This document shows positions 57,224-64,000 of a stretch of 64,000 nucleotides of DNA, one piece after another (the stretch's first letter is position 1; each line of letters opens with the position of its first letter). The notes beneath the pieces were generated by a model that was not told the origin of the DNA, did not search any database, and saw only the letters and a program-made list of their open reading frames with translations. The position numbers and the translations under genes are program-made. The DNA comes from Lachnospiraceae bacterium (GTDB lineage Bacteria; Bacillota; Clostridia; Lachnospirales; Lachnospiraceae). The DNA lies in contig JAJQDT010000110.1 of NCBI GenBank assembly GCA_021202075.1, positions 8,011 to 72,010 on the forward strand, given 5' to 3'.

Positions 57224-57376
57224 AGAAAATTACTGGAAGACGAACATATTTGAAATCGCATGGCTTGAAGATGAGACTGTTGCAAAGTTTAAAAGCGATT
57301 TCCGGAGACCGCAGGTTTGAATTGAAACAAAATGAACACATATCAAAAGAGCAGGCATGCATCCGTCTGAATTCTT

Positions 57377-57568
57377 CTATAGACGAATATTGGACGTTCC
57401 AAAAGCTTTTGGCAGAGTCGGCAGACTCCGTATCATCCATCTTTGCCTGAATCTCTGCCACGGAATTGCCCGCCCCTTGATCTCAAAGGTAAAAATACTC
57501 GCTCCGCCATTTGGGAAGTATTTCTGATACAGCTCATGGTCCAGATGATCCGGCAAAGAAGGATTCAA
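57377..57568 (-). pseudogene. Probable fragment of an O-acetylhomoserine sulfhydrylase-like gene
   Basis: The frame reads DHLDHELYQKYFPNGGASIF, TFEIKG and then diverges. This is strongly like the MetY stretch YxLAxKYFPKGAGSIFTFEIKGG near the C-terminal third of that PLP enzyme. The remaining sequence on either side does not keep the family pattern. It lies directly after the UroD-type methyltransferase, so a sulfhydrylase gene may once have stood here. Bases 57224-57376 show no gene I can support. Confidence 0.45.
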
Positions 57569-57580
57569 AAATTATGTCAG

Positions 57581-58822
57581 TTATTTTCTCCCATACTCGC
57601 GAACGGTATCATAGAGCGCTGCCAGATTTTCACGTTTTACGACCTGGATGGAAGCGTTAGTCTCAAAGATAAACCCGCCACCGGGAGCGCCGATATCAAT
57701 CTGTCTTTTGGCCTCATCGATCACCTGCTGCTTTGTACCATATTCCAAAAGGTAGATTGGGAAATTTCCGGTGATGCAGTTTTTCGCGCCAATTGTCTTT
57801 TTGGCGTGCGCCAGGTCTACGGTCTCAAAGTGAATGATGCATTTGCCTTCCGGCAGACCGGTCATCTCATCCACTCTCCGCTCATACTTTCCCTCTGTAT
57901 AAAGGATCGGTGTGACGCCCATCTCAGTCAGAGCATTGATGACTTTCAGGAATGGCTTCCAGTACAGGGTCTGATACTGCGCGGGGCTCATGAAACCGTC
58001 CATGCCCTTGTGCATCCAGAACATGACACGTTTTACCGGCATCGGTGCGAAACGAAAATACTGCAGGTTCGCGATCTGGATGTCCGCAAGGAGATTGACC
58101 GCCTCCTCAACAAGCTCCGGGCATTCGATCAGGTCATCAAACATTTCCACTGTCCCGCGGAAATAATTGGAGAGAGTGTCAAAGGGAACCAGGCCTACCC
58201 CTGTCAGCATGGGCGGAAATCCCATACCGGCAAGCTGTCCCTGAAGTGCCTGCGTTGCCTTATCGGTTTCGGCTTCCAGCTTACCAATCTCGATCAGCTT
58301 CTGATAAGCGTCCAGCGCCTTCAGATTGTAAAGGTTGCCGACAGCGCCCATATACATGTAGTTCGTCGGCGCAGGGTTTAACAGAGTGCCGAGTCCGTCA
58401 AGATTCGGGAATACCCGCGGCAGGTATTTATGAAGGACAAACCCGGTGAAGTCCCGGAGAAATTCCAGATATTCTTCCTGTTGCATGAACGCGTACTCAT
58501 GTACCTGGTAAACGCTGTCGTCCGGACATTTTGTACCAGGGCGGCCCGGCCAGTCTATGTATTTGGTGCCGGCCAGCTCTTCCGCTTTCCCACAGAGGAG
58601 CTGCGCCAGCTGAACATCAGGCTGAAATTCCTGGTGAAACTGAATGATTGCATCAGAAGCAGCCTCATAGTTATATAGACTGTCCTTGTAAGTAGCTTTC
58701 CCGTCGCTTAAAACAAACGGGGTGGAGCCGTAATTGATCCAGATCGGGATCCGCTCCGGCTCTTCGTGGCGTGTCGCCTCCTCTGCGATACGAATTCTTT
58801 GTTCGAAAATACTCTCTGCCAT
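57581..58822 (-). CDS. UroD-type corrinoid-dependent methyltransferase
   Basis: This 413-residue protein belongs to the uroporphyrinogen-decarboxylase-like superfamily, which also includes MtaA-like methyltransferases that move methyl groups between corrinoid proteins and a substrate or coenzyme. Family stretches are GKAEELAGTKYIDWPG, the GMGFPPMLTGVGLVPFDTLSNYFRG segment and IIHFETVDLAHAKKTIGAKN, IDIGAPGGGFIFETN. The gene is last in a minus-strand cluster with a corrinoid protein and RACo activator, which favours a methyltransferase role over haem biosynthesis. The methyl donor or acceptor is not known. It is separated by 162 bp from the upstream hydrolase gene. Confidence 0.85.
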   Translation of the reverse strand: MAESIFEQRIRIAEEATRHEEPERIPIWINYGSTPFVLSDGKATYKDSLYNYEAASDAIIQFHQEFQPDVQLAQLLCGKAEELAGTKYIDWPGRPGTKCPDDSVYQVHEYAFMQQEEYLEFLRDFTGFVLHKYLPRVFPNLDGLGTLLNPAPTNYMYMGAVGNLYNLKALDAYQKLIEIGKLEAETDKATQALQGQLAGMGFPPMLTGVGLVPFDTLSNYFRGTVEMFDDLIECPELVEEAVNLLADIQIANLQYFRFAPMPVKRVMFWMHKGMDGFMSPAQYQTLYWKPFLKVINALTEMGVTPILYTEGKYERRVDEMTGLPEGKCIIHFETVDLAHAKKTIGAKNCITGNFPIYLLEYGTKQQVIDEAKRQIDIGAPGGGFIFETNASIQVVKRENLAALYDTVREYGRK

Positions 58823-58984
58823 TGGTTACCTCCTGTTTTGATGTTTGTTCATATGAAAAAAATGAGTTGCTTTTACATCCGTTTCCTCGTATGGATCACT
58901 GACTCTGCGCCGCCCCTGATCCACTCCTGCAAGTTTTGCCAACAGGTTTTTATAGAATCTCTTTCATCCGCAGTGACGGTTGAT

Positions 58985-59977
58985 TTATTCCACCGGCTCC
59001 AGCCCGTTCTCCTCACACCATTCCAGCGCAAGCTCCCGGTATGTCTGATCCCTGTACTCGTACCATTCATCTTCAATCCCCAGGCGCGCCAGGGTATCCT
59101 TGAAGCGGCGGAACGCTCCCCGGCCCTGAATGGCTCTGGCGAGCTGGTTCTGCATTCTGGCATTCGAAAGCTGGTCAATGAAGCGTTCCATGATCGAATA
59201 TTCATTGATATCAAACTGCGTCGGAAGAGGAATATATCTTCCTTCTTCGTTATACTCAATCTCGTCCTCGAGCTCCTCATCCTCGTCAAACTCACTGAGC
59301 ATCACGGACTCGCCGGTCTTTGTGTCCAGATAATAAGTAATCGCATTATCGGCAAATTCAATCGCCTCCAGGATGACATCCAGCTTCACCTTCCCGGCTG
59401 TCTGCCTGGACTGCTCTGGCTCCCTGGCCGGTTCGGACAGGTACAGGTCTACCCTGTGCATGATGCCGTACAGGGTCTCAATATCCTGCTTCCAGTCGTC
59501 GGTCTCCAGCGAGTGGTTCGCCTGCTCGATCACAAACAGCGTCAGATCCCGTTTCCCGCACTCCATCCGAATCAGCTCAGTGCCAACCCAGCTGTCCGCG
59601 GTCCCGTGAAACACAAGCCCCGGCTGATCCATGAAGCGAAACGACTCCTTCACCGGCGTGAAGTAGACATTCCTGGTCGTCAGCTCATGCTTTCTGGCAT
59701 AGGCAGACGCAATCGCGGTTCCGATGCTCTTGGAAATGAACAAAATTTCCTCGTACTGTGAAAAGTCCACATCCTTCAAAAGCTCCTCACACTGATCCAG
59801 CGCGGAGAAAAAGCAGGCGCTCATTTTATCTTTGTCTCCCTTGACTCCGGCCGGGAAATTTCCATACGGCACATTTTTTATCTCATAGCCATGGGCAGCA
59901 GCCACCCGTTTGCTGTGGTAGAGCAGCGGCTTATCCACATGGTAACCAATTCCCGGAAATACGACTGCGAGTTTCAT
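58985..59977 (-). CDS. Alpha/beta-hydrolase fused to a UPF0158 domain
   Basis: This 330-residue protein has two parts. Residues 1-180 form an alpha/beta-hydrolase-like domain with Ser in LFISKSIGTAIASA, Asp in VFHGTADSWVG and His in IEQANHSLET, a plausible triad. Residues about 195-330 form a UPF0158-type domain (DNAITYYLDTKTGESVMLSE, RYIPLPTQFDINEYSIMERF, LARAIQGRGAFRRFKDTL, WCEENGLEP). UPF0158 proteins normally stand alone and have no proven role. The gene lies between the PucR regulator and the methyltransferase in the corrinoid cluster. Function is not known; a fused hydrolase might act on a methyl ester substrate, which is inference only. Confidence 0.8.
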   Translation of the reverse strand: MKLAVVFPGIGYHVDKPLLYHSKRVAAAHGYEIKNVPYGNFPAGVKGDKDKMSACFFSALDQCEELLKDVDFSQYEEILFISKSIGTAIASAYARKHELTTRNVYFTPVKESFRFMDQPGLVFHGTADSWVGTELIRMECGKRDLTLFVIEQANHSLETDDWKQDIETLYGIMHRVDLYLSEPAREPEQSRQTAGKVKLDVILEAIEFADNAITYYLDTKTGESVMLSEFDEDEELEDEIEYNEEGRYIPLPTQFDINEYSIMERFIDQLSNARMQNQLARAIQGRGAFRRFKDTLARLGIEDEWYEYRDQTYRELALEWCEENGLEPVE

Positions 59978-60026
59978 CTGATTCGTTCCTCCTCAATTTT
60001 TCTGTGCAAAATCACTCAGAGCAGAC

Positions 60027-60220
60027 TGAAAATATCCCTTAGTTTGCTTAGCGCTGTCGGTTTTTTTTGCTTTCTGTTCAAAGCCCCCAGGACTGGTTAA
60101 AAGCAACCCGGAATGCTCACCGGCTTTGCTCAGCGCTTTGAGTTTCTTCTCTTAAAACCGCTCAAAACGGGCGGAGAATTTCACTGGCTTTGCCCGGCGC
60201 CATGATTTTTCTCCTCATCC
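60027..60220. repeat. Three decaying copies of the 3' end of the PucR gene
   Basis: The region 60177-60217, which covers the last codons of the regulator, resembles 60112-60152 (offset 65 bp) and, more weakly, 60027-60067 (offset 85 bp). All contain TTTGCyyrGCGC-like centres followed by T-rich tails. The two downstream copies lie past the stop. This is either tandem duplication of the gene end or repeated leader structures. Confidence 0.45.
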
Positions 60221-61878
60221 TGTTCCAACAGCCGATAAGATAGCTCCAGATAAAAGACCTCCTCCGGATTTTCCAGATCGGAATGAAGAATTTCTTTAAT
60301 CCGCTCCATTCGATAGAGGAAGGTGCTCCTGTGGATGTAGAGCTCTTTTGCCGCCTGTGTCGCATTCATCTGCCGGTCGATCCAGGTCTTCAGCGTCGCC
60401 ATATATTCCGTGTGATTCTCCCGGTCATGCTCCCTGAGCTTTAAAAGACCCTCGTGACAGATCATATCGGCAGGCAGTTTTCTTGTCGATTGCTCTATGA
60501 TATACGTCAACGCCACCTGATTAAAATGATGGATCCACAGATAAGGCCGTTTCCGGCTGCCGACATCCAGTGCGGTCTGCGCCTGTACATACTGACGGCG
60601 CAGATTCATGTGCCCCTTCATGGTTCTGCTGTAGCCCGCTTTCAGATAACTGTCCCGGATAAAATAGACCAGTTTCGCGGCCGCCTCTTCTTCATCCATC
60701 CCGAGGCGGGAAAGATTAAAAAAGCTGACCACCTCATCCTGATAGAGAAAGCTGACGGAATCGCGAAGCTGCTTTTGGACATAACAGCAAATCGCACGCG
60801 TGGAGAGCTGTTTCTGATTCAGATAAGTAATCTGCAGAACCAGGCACAGGTATTCATCCTGACCGCCCCATCCCACAGCCGAAAGGCTGCGGCTGATCTG
60901 AACATAATCCGCCGTCCGGTCCGAAAGGACTCTCTGGAAAATCGCCTCTAAATCCCCCTTCATGGGCGCGGGAGCCTCCCGAGCGAGCTGGTACTCCAGA
61001 TGCTTTGCCAGGGTCTCCAGAATACAGATGCAGCTCTCTGTGACCGGAGTATCATATTCGGTCAATACCAGGCGGTAAGTCGGCTGTTGATCCACAAACA
61101 GAGTCCGAAGCATGGAACGGCGGCCGCTGATGTAATCCGGAAACAGTACGGTTCGCCGCTCCTGCGTAAGCTTCTGGTATCCTTCGTCCTGCAGCAGTGC
61201 ATTCATGTATTCCACATTCAGCCCATCTCTGGTAAACAGTTTTTCCCGTTCCGGAAGCTTTTCCATCCCTGCCTCGGCAGTCAGCGAAAAATCCGTCCCC
61301 ATAACCATCAGGGGATTCCCCAGAAATCCGGCGCTCAGCTCCAGGGTCTTCCCAATCCCGGCATTCTCCGCCAGCAATCCAACCACCTTTTGCTCCCACT
61401 CTTCACAGACATCAAACATCTCCTGCACATAATTCAGGACCTCTGCCGCGCCGCCATCCGCCTCCACGCACACATAAGCGCCTCCGCTTTCCATTTTGGG
61501 CTTCCCGCATCTCCCCTTCTCCAGGCAAAATACCCGGAACACCGGATCCTGCACATCCGCAGCAGACCATTTCGTCGCATCCTCTTCTGATAAAACCGGT
61601 ATCACACATACATGTCCTCGCCGGTCAGCCATGCTCCCTCTGTCTTGCCGCTTCTTATCCTTCCAGGCATTGGTGTTCCCTTCTTCGATTTGCCGCTTCT
61701 CATCCTTCCAGGCATCGGTGTTCCCTTCGCTTTGCTGTTTCTCACCCCTTCGGGAGCTGCGTACTTCGGACCAGAAAAACGGGCGCAGATAGCCATCGCG
61801 GCCGGACAGCCCCGCAGCCTTCACAATTGTAAACTCTTTTGCCAGCTGTTCATACAGCCATGCCGATGACAATTTCAC
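60181..61878 (-). CDS. PucR/CdaR-family transcription regulator
   Basis: This 565-residue regulator is proposed to start at GTG 61876-61878, which has GGAGG exactly 7 bases before it; the earlier GTG 61923 overlaps the corrinoid gene by 4 bp and is a translation-coupled alternative. The middle part resembles PucR/CdaR sensor domains. The C-terminal HTH_30 domain reads TEYMATLKTWIDRQMNATQA followed by AKELYIHRSTFLYRMERIKEIL. Near residue 60 to 100 a charged insert carries two 45-bp repeats at 61646-61735 (EGNTDAWKDEKRQ-type units). It likely controls the surrounding corrinoid cluster in response to a methylated substrate. The ligand is unknown. Confidence 0.85.
   Translation of the reverse strand: MKLSSAWLYEQLAKEFTIVKAAGLSGRDGYLRPFFWSEVRSSRRGEKQQSEGNTDAWKDEKRQIEEGNTNAWKDKKRQDRGSMADRRGHVCVIPVLSEEDATKWSAADVQDPVFRVFCLEKGRCGKPKMESGGAYVCVEADGGAAEVLNYVQEMFDVCEEWEQKVVGLLAENAGIGKTLELSAGFLGNPLMVMGTDFSLTAEAGMEKLPEREKLFTRDGLNVEYMNALLQDEGYQKLTQERRTVLFPDYISGRRSMLRTLFVDQQPTYRLVLTEYDTPVTESCICILETLAKHLEYQLAREAPAPMKGDLEAIFQRVLSDRTADYVQISRSLSAVGWGGQDEYLCLVLQITYLNQKQLSTRAICCYVQKQLRDSVSFLYQDEVVSFFNLSRLGMDEEEAAAKLVYFIRDSYLKAGYSRTMKGHMNLRRQYVQAQTALDVGSRKRPYLWIHHFNQVALTYIIEQSTRKLPADMICHEGLLKLREHDRENHTEYMATLKTWIDRQMNATQAAKELYIHRSTFLYRMERIKEILHSDLENPEEVFYLELSYRLLEQDEEKNHGAGQSQ
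61646..61735 (-). repeat. Two 45-bp tandem repeats in the PucR gene
   Basis: Copies at 61646-61690 and 61691-61735 share 35 bp that are nearly identical and differ in the last 10. They encode 15-residue charged units. The multiple of 3 keeps the frame. Confidence 0.85.
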
Positions 61879-61919
61879 CCGCATTCCTCCACAGACGAGG
61901 CTCCGATTTGCTATCCCCG

Positions 61920-62555
61920 TCACACAATAAATGTTTTCGCAACCTCTGCGGCTTCCACGCAGTTCTCTGTATAGGCATCCGCCCCCATGTCCCGGGCAAG
62001 CTGTCTTGTCACCGCGCCGCCGCCCACCATAATCTTATATTTTTTATCCGGATCATTGCGCCGCAATGTTTTTACTACCTGCTCCATCTCCGGGAGAGCT
62101 GTGCTCAAAAGAGAGGAAATACAAACAATCTGGACGTCCGGATTTTCATGAACCGCCTTCAGAAATTGTTTCTCTGAAATATCCACACCCAGATCAATCA
62201 CCTTAAATCCTGCGCTTCGAAACATAAGCGCGACCAGGTTTTTCCCGACATCATGAAGGTCGCCCTCCACGGTTCCCAGGATGATGGTTCCGATGCTTCT
62301 GGCTTCCAGTCCCGGTTCCTGTTCTTCAATCAGTTCAAATCCCACGCGGACGCAGCGGGCCGCCGCGAGAATGCGGGGAATGTCTGCTTCCTGGGCCTTA
62401 AATCGCTCCCCCATCACCTGCATCGCGGGCATCATTGCTTCCTCCACAATCTGCATCGCGTCAATTTGCTGATTCAGCGCTTCCTCCACCAGCCTCCTCG
62501 CCTCTCCGGGATGGCCTTCTTCTATGGAACGCTGCAGCTCCTCCAATATCGTCAT
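61920..62555 (-). CDS. Corrinoid (B12-binding) methyl carrier protein
   Basis: This 211-residue protein carries the methyl group on a bound cobamide. The N-terminal helical domain (IDAMQIVEEAMMPAMQVMGE) precedes the Rossmann-like B12 domain with the lower-ligand motif GDLHDVGKN, His near residue 101, and later SSLLSTALPEM and VGGGAVT. Length and order match MtbC/MtmC/VdmA-type proteins of corrinoid demethylases. It should take methyl from the donor through a first methyltransferase and deliver it to a second one. It is followed without gap by the PucR gene. A T-rich region with possible promoter precedes it (62556-62761). Confidence 0.93.
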   Translation of the reverse strand: MTILEELQRSIEEGHPGEARRLVEEALNQQIDAMQIVEEAMMPAMQVMGERFKAQEADIPRILAAARCVRVGFELIEEQEPGLEARSIGTIILGTVEGDLHDVGKNLVALMFRSAGFKVIDLGVDISEKQFLKAVHENPDVQIVCISSLLSTALPEMEQVVKTLRRNDPDKKYKIMVGGGAVTRQLARDMGADAYTENCVEAAEVAKTFIV

Positions 62556-62761
62556 GAAAATTCCCCCCAGGCTTCTGTCAGGAAAATCAGTATGCCATCT
62601 GCTCCGCCGGAGACGCAGATCATAAATATCTGACGCACCCGAAGCCCTGACTCAAGTAAGTCTAAATTTCCTGTCAAAAATAAGAAATTATTCTTATGTT
62701 CCTGATCCAGATAAACCCGAACCAAAATTTGCAAAATACACAAAAAGTGTTTTTTAAGTGC

Positions 62762-63301
62762 CTACAATAACAGATAGCAGCTCGTATACGCTATCGAACA
62801 CGAGCCGTAATAATACTTCAGGTGATTCGACTGACAGACCTGTGTGACCAGCAGCCCATAGGCTTCCATAGAGGAAAAAGCCTGCCCGGGAAACCGACAG
62901 GGCGCATCCGGGTACGTACATACTTTACACTTCGTACAGCACCCGCTTCCAATCGCCAGCATATTCGGATAGTGCGGACGCAAAATTTTTTCGAATGCAT
63001 AAAAGTATTCCTTATGCCGCTGTTCTGTCTCCATCATCGCCTCGCCGTCCAGCTCATCCTCCAGCTCGCCCACCGTCTGAACGATAATCCCTTCCCGGTA
63101 CTGCCCGATTTTCTCCCGGCACTCCTCAAGAGTCCCGCAGCCGGGCGGACAGCTCCAGCATCTCCCATACATATGACAGGTGTTGGCCTCACACATCTGA
63201 CGAACCTCCTCCCGAAGCTCCAGCGTCCCGCAATCCAGCGGCTCCACATAAGAAAATCCCTGCTCTTTCCCCAGCTTCTCAAGCTGCACGATATCTATCA
63301 A
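62762..63301 (-). CDS. DUF2284 Cys-rich metal-binding protein
   Basis: This 179-residue protein starts at TTG 63299-63301 after GGGGGG. It has Cys-rich motifs typical of DUF2284: CHMYGRCWSCPPGCG in the N-terminal half and CCTKCKVCTYPDAPC in the C-terminal half, with about ten conserved Cys. These probably bind iron-sulfur clusters. Genes of this family are often next to corrinoid methyltransferase genes, and may serve in reactivation or electron supply. The exact role is unknown. It lies between the RACo gene and the corrinoid protein gene. Confidence 0.88.
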   Translation of the reverse strand: MIDIVQLEKLGKEQGFSYVEPLDCGTLELREEVRQMCEANTCHMYGRCWSCPPGCGTLEECREKIGQYREGIIVQTVGELEDELDGEAMMETEQRHKEYFYAFEKILRPHYPNMLAIGSGCCTKCKVCTYPDAPCRFPGQAFSSMEAYGLLVTQVCQSNHLKYYYGSCSIAYTSCYLLL

Positions 63302-63522
63302 ACCGATTCCCCCCTGTCCACTGACACATCAGCTCCTGCCTTCGATATCTCGGTTCCGGAATTCATCTTGCCCTTTCCGTAGTTCCGATGTTCCAGAGTT
63401 CTCTGCCCGCTTCCAAAGCATCCGGAATCCCGCTATGCCAGGCCATCCGTGCATACTCTCTGTCCCAATTATTGCCTGCCCACTGCCATATATCTCCCAC
63501 TCTTTGATTTCTTCAATCCCCG

Positions 63523-64000
63523 TCAGCCGGCAGCTTCAAACCCGAGCTCATCCACAAAGCAATCCTGAAATTCCGGAAGCGCTGCCAGTTCGATCATTTC
63601 CGTCTTCCGGGCCAGCACACCCGCATTATTCCATTCCTCCTGATTCAGCAGGGCAAGCTTAGCGCCTTCCCCGGCCGCGTTCCCCACTGCCTGTACCCGT
63701 CCGGCAAGTGTTCGAGGAAACATCCCAATCGTACCCGCGCTGGCGGCATCCATGTAGTTTCCAAACGCCCCTGCAATATAAACGCAGGTAATATCCTCTT
63801 CCTTCACTGCCAGAGTCCTCATCAGAAGCTGTATGCCTGCGGCAATCGCAGCTTTCGCCAGCTGCACCTCCCGCACATCCTTCTGGGTCAGATACACGCC
63901 TTTTCCATTTCCGGATTCCTCCGGAGGAACCAATACAAATGTCTGCGCGTCTTCCTGTCCGCTCTCCAGCCTGCCGCTTTCATCGATTTTCCCCGCACGA
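63523..64000 (-). CDS. C-terminal part of RACo-type corrinoid activation protein
   Basis: The frame is open to the window edge on the minus strand, so the N-terminal part lies outside. The visible 158 codons contain TFVLVPPEESGNGKGVYLTQ, KDVREVQLAKAAIAAGIQLL, YIAGAFGNYMDAASAGTIGM and VGNAAGEGAKLALL, the ASKHA-type C-terminal domain (DUF4445) of RACo/RamA-type proteins. These use ATP to restore inactive Co(II) corrinoid proteins to Co(I). The expected iron-sulfur N-terminus must be looked for beyond the window. It is first in transcription order of the visible cluster. Confidence 0.9.
   Translation of the reverse strand, partial: RAGKIDESGRLESGQEDAQTFVLVPPEESGNGKGVYLTQKDVREVQLAKAAIAAGIQLLMRTLAVKEEDITCVYIAGAFGNYMDAASAGTIGMFPRTLAGRVQAVGNAAGEGAKLALLNQEEWNNAGVLARKTEMIELAALPEFQDCFVDELGFEAAG

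Noticed and set aside
57159-57461. A 100-codon minus-strand frame between the truncated nuclease and MetY-like fragments
   Set aside because: Cys/Phe-rich with no recognisable family; likely decayed sequence.

Overview
The window looks like chromosomal DNA of a Gram-positive anaerobe of the Clostridia, most likely a gut Lachnospiraceae. This is inferred from mid-range GC, AGGAGG-type ribosome sites, no outer-membrane genes, sortase-free lipoproteins and exported proteins very rich in Glu/Asp/Thr, L-arabinose isomerase and many ABC sugar-uptake genes, HrcA/CIRCE-like control of clpB, and corrinoid methyltransferase genes. No rRNA, tRNA, CRISPR array or prophage was seen.

Layout: 0.3-5.7 kb, a MacB/FtsX-type ABC exporter whose giant coiled-coil permease is interrupted by one in-frame amber codon. 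6-8.4 kb, an ArsR-family regulator, a 55-residue membrane protein and citrate synthase. 8.5-13.3 kb, a glycan-use locus (GH43, two xylose-isomerase-like TIM barrels, an AraC regulator). 13.5-20.4 kb, a LacI-controlled oligosaccharide ABC importer with a GH13 alpha-glucosidase and a very clear promoter/operator region. 20.8-26.2 kb, a Gld-like ABC system (ATPase, permease, GldG, DUF4340). 26.6-35 kb, aroK, araA, an esterase, an acidic foldase-like lipoprotein, a YibE/F protein and a secreted metallophosphoesterase. 35.5-37.2 kb, a decayed AAA ATPase and an intact DUF4143 ATPase behind six 23-bp repeats. 37.2-48.7 kb, housekeeping genes mfd, pth, murF, an L,D-transpeptidase and a GH13 amylase, several carrying in-frame minisatellites. 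49.4-57.6 kb, an AAA-PD-(D/E)XK ATPase, clpB, small regulators, an Rpn-like protein and gene fragments. 57.6-64 kb, a corrinoid (B12) methyl-transfer cluster running off the window end: RACo-type activator, DUF2284 protein, corrinoid protein, PucR regulator, a hydrolase-UPF0158 fusion and a UroD-type methyltransferase.

Three themes cut across the genes. (1) A modular family of palindromic intergenic elements, about 80-84 bp per unit, occurs at five or more sites. (2) In-frame tandem repeats, always a multiple of 3 bp, enlarge normally compact enzymes (Mfd, MurF, amylase, PucR), and acidic low-complexity tracts enlarge exported proteins. (3) Intact and broken copies of AAA/PD-(D/E)XK proteins are scattered around, as expected of selfish or defence-type genes. 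All family names come from reading the protein sequences and recalling motifs; no database search was run.
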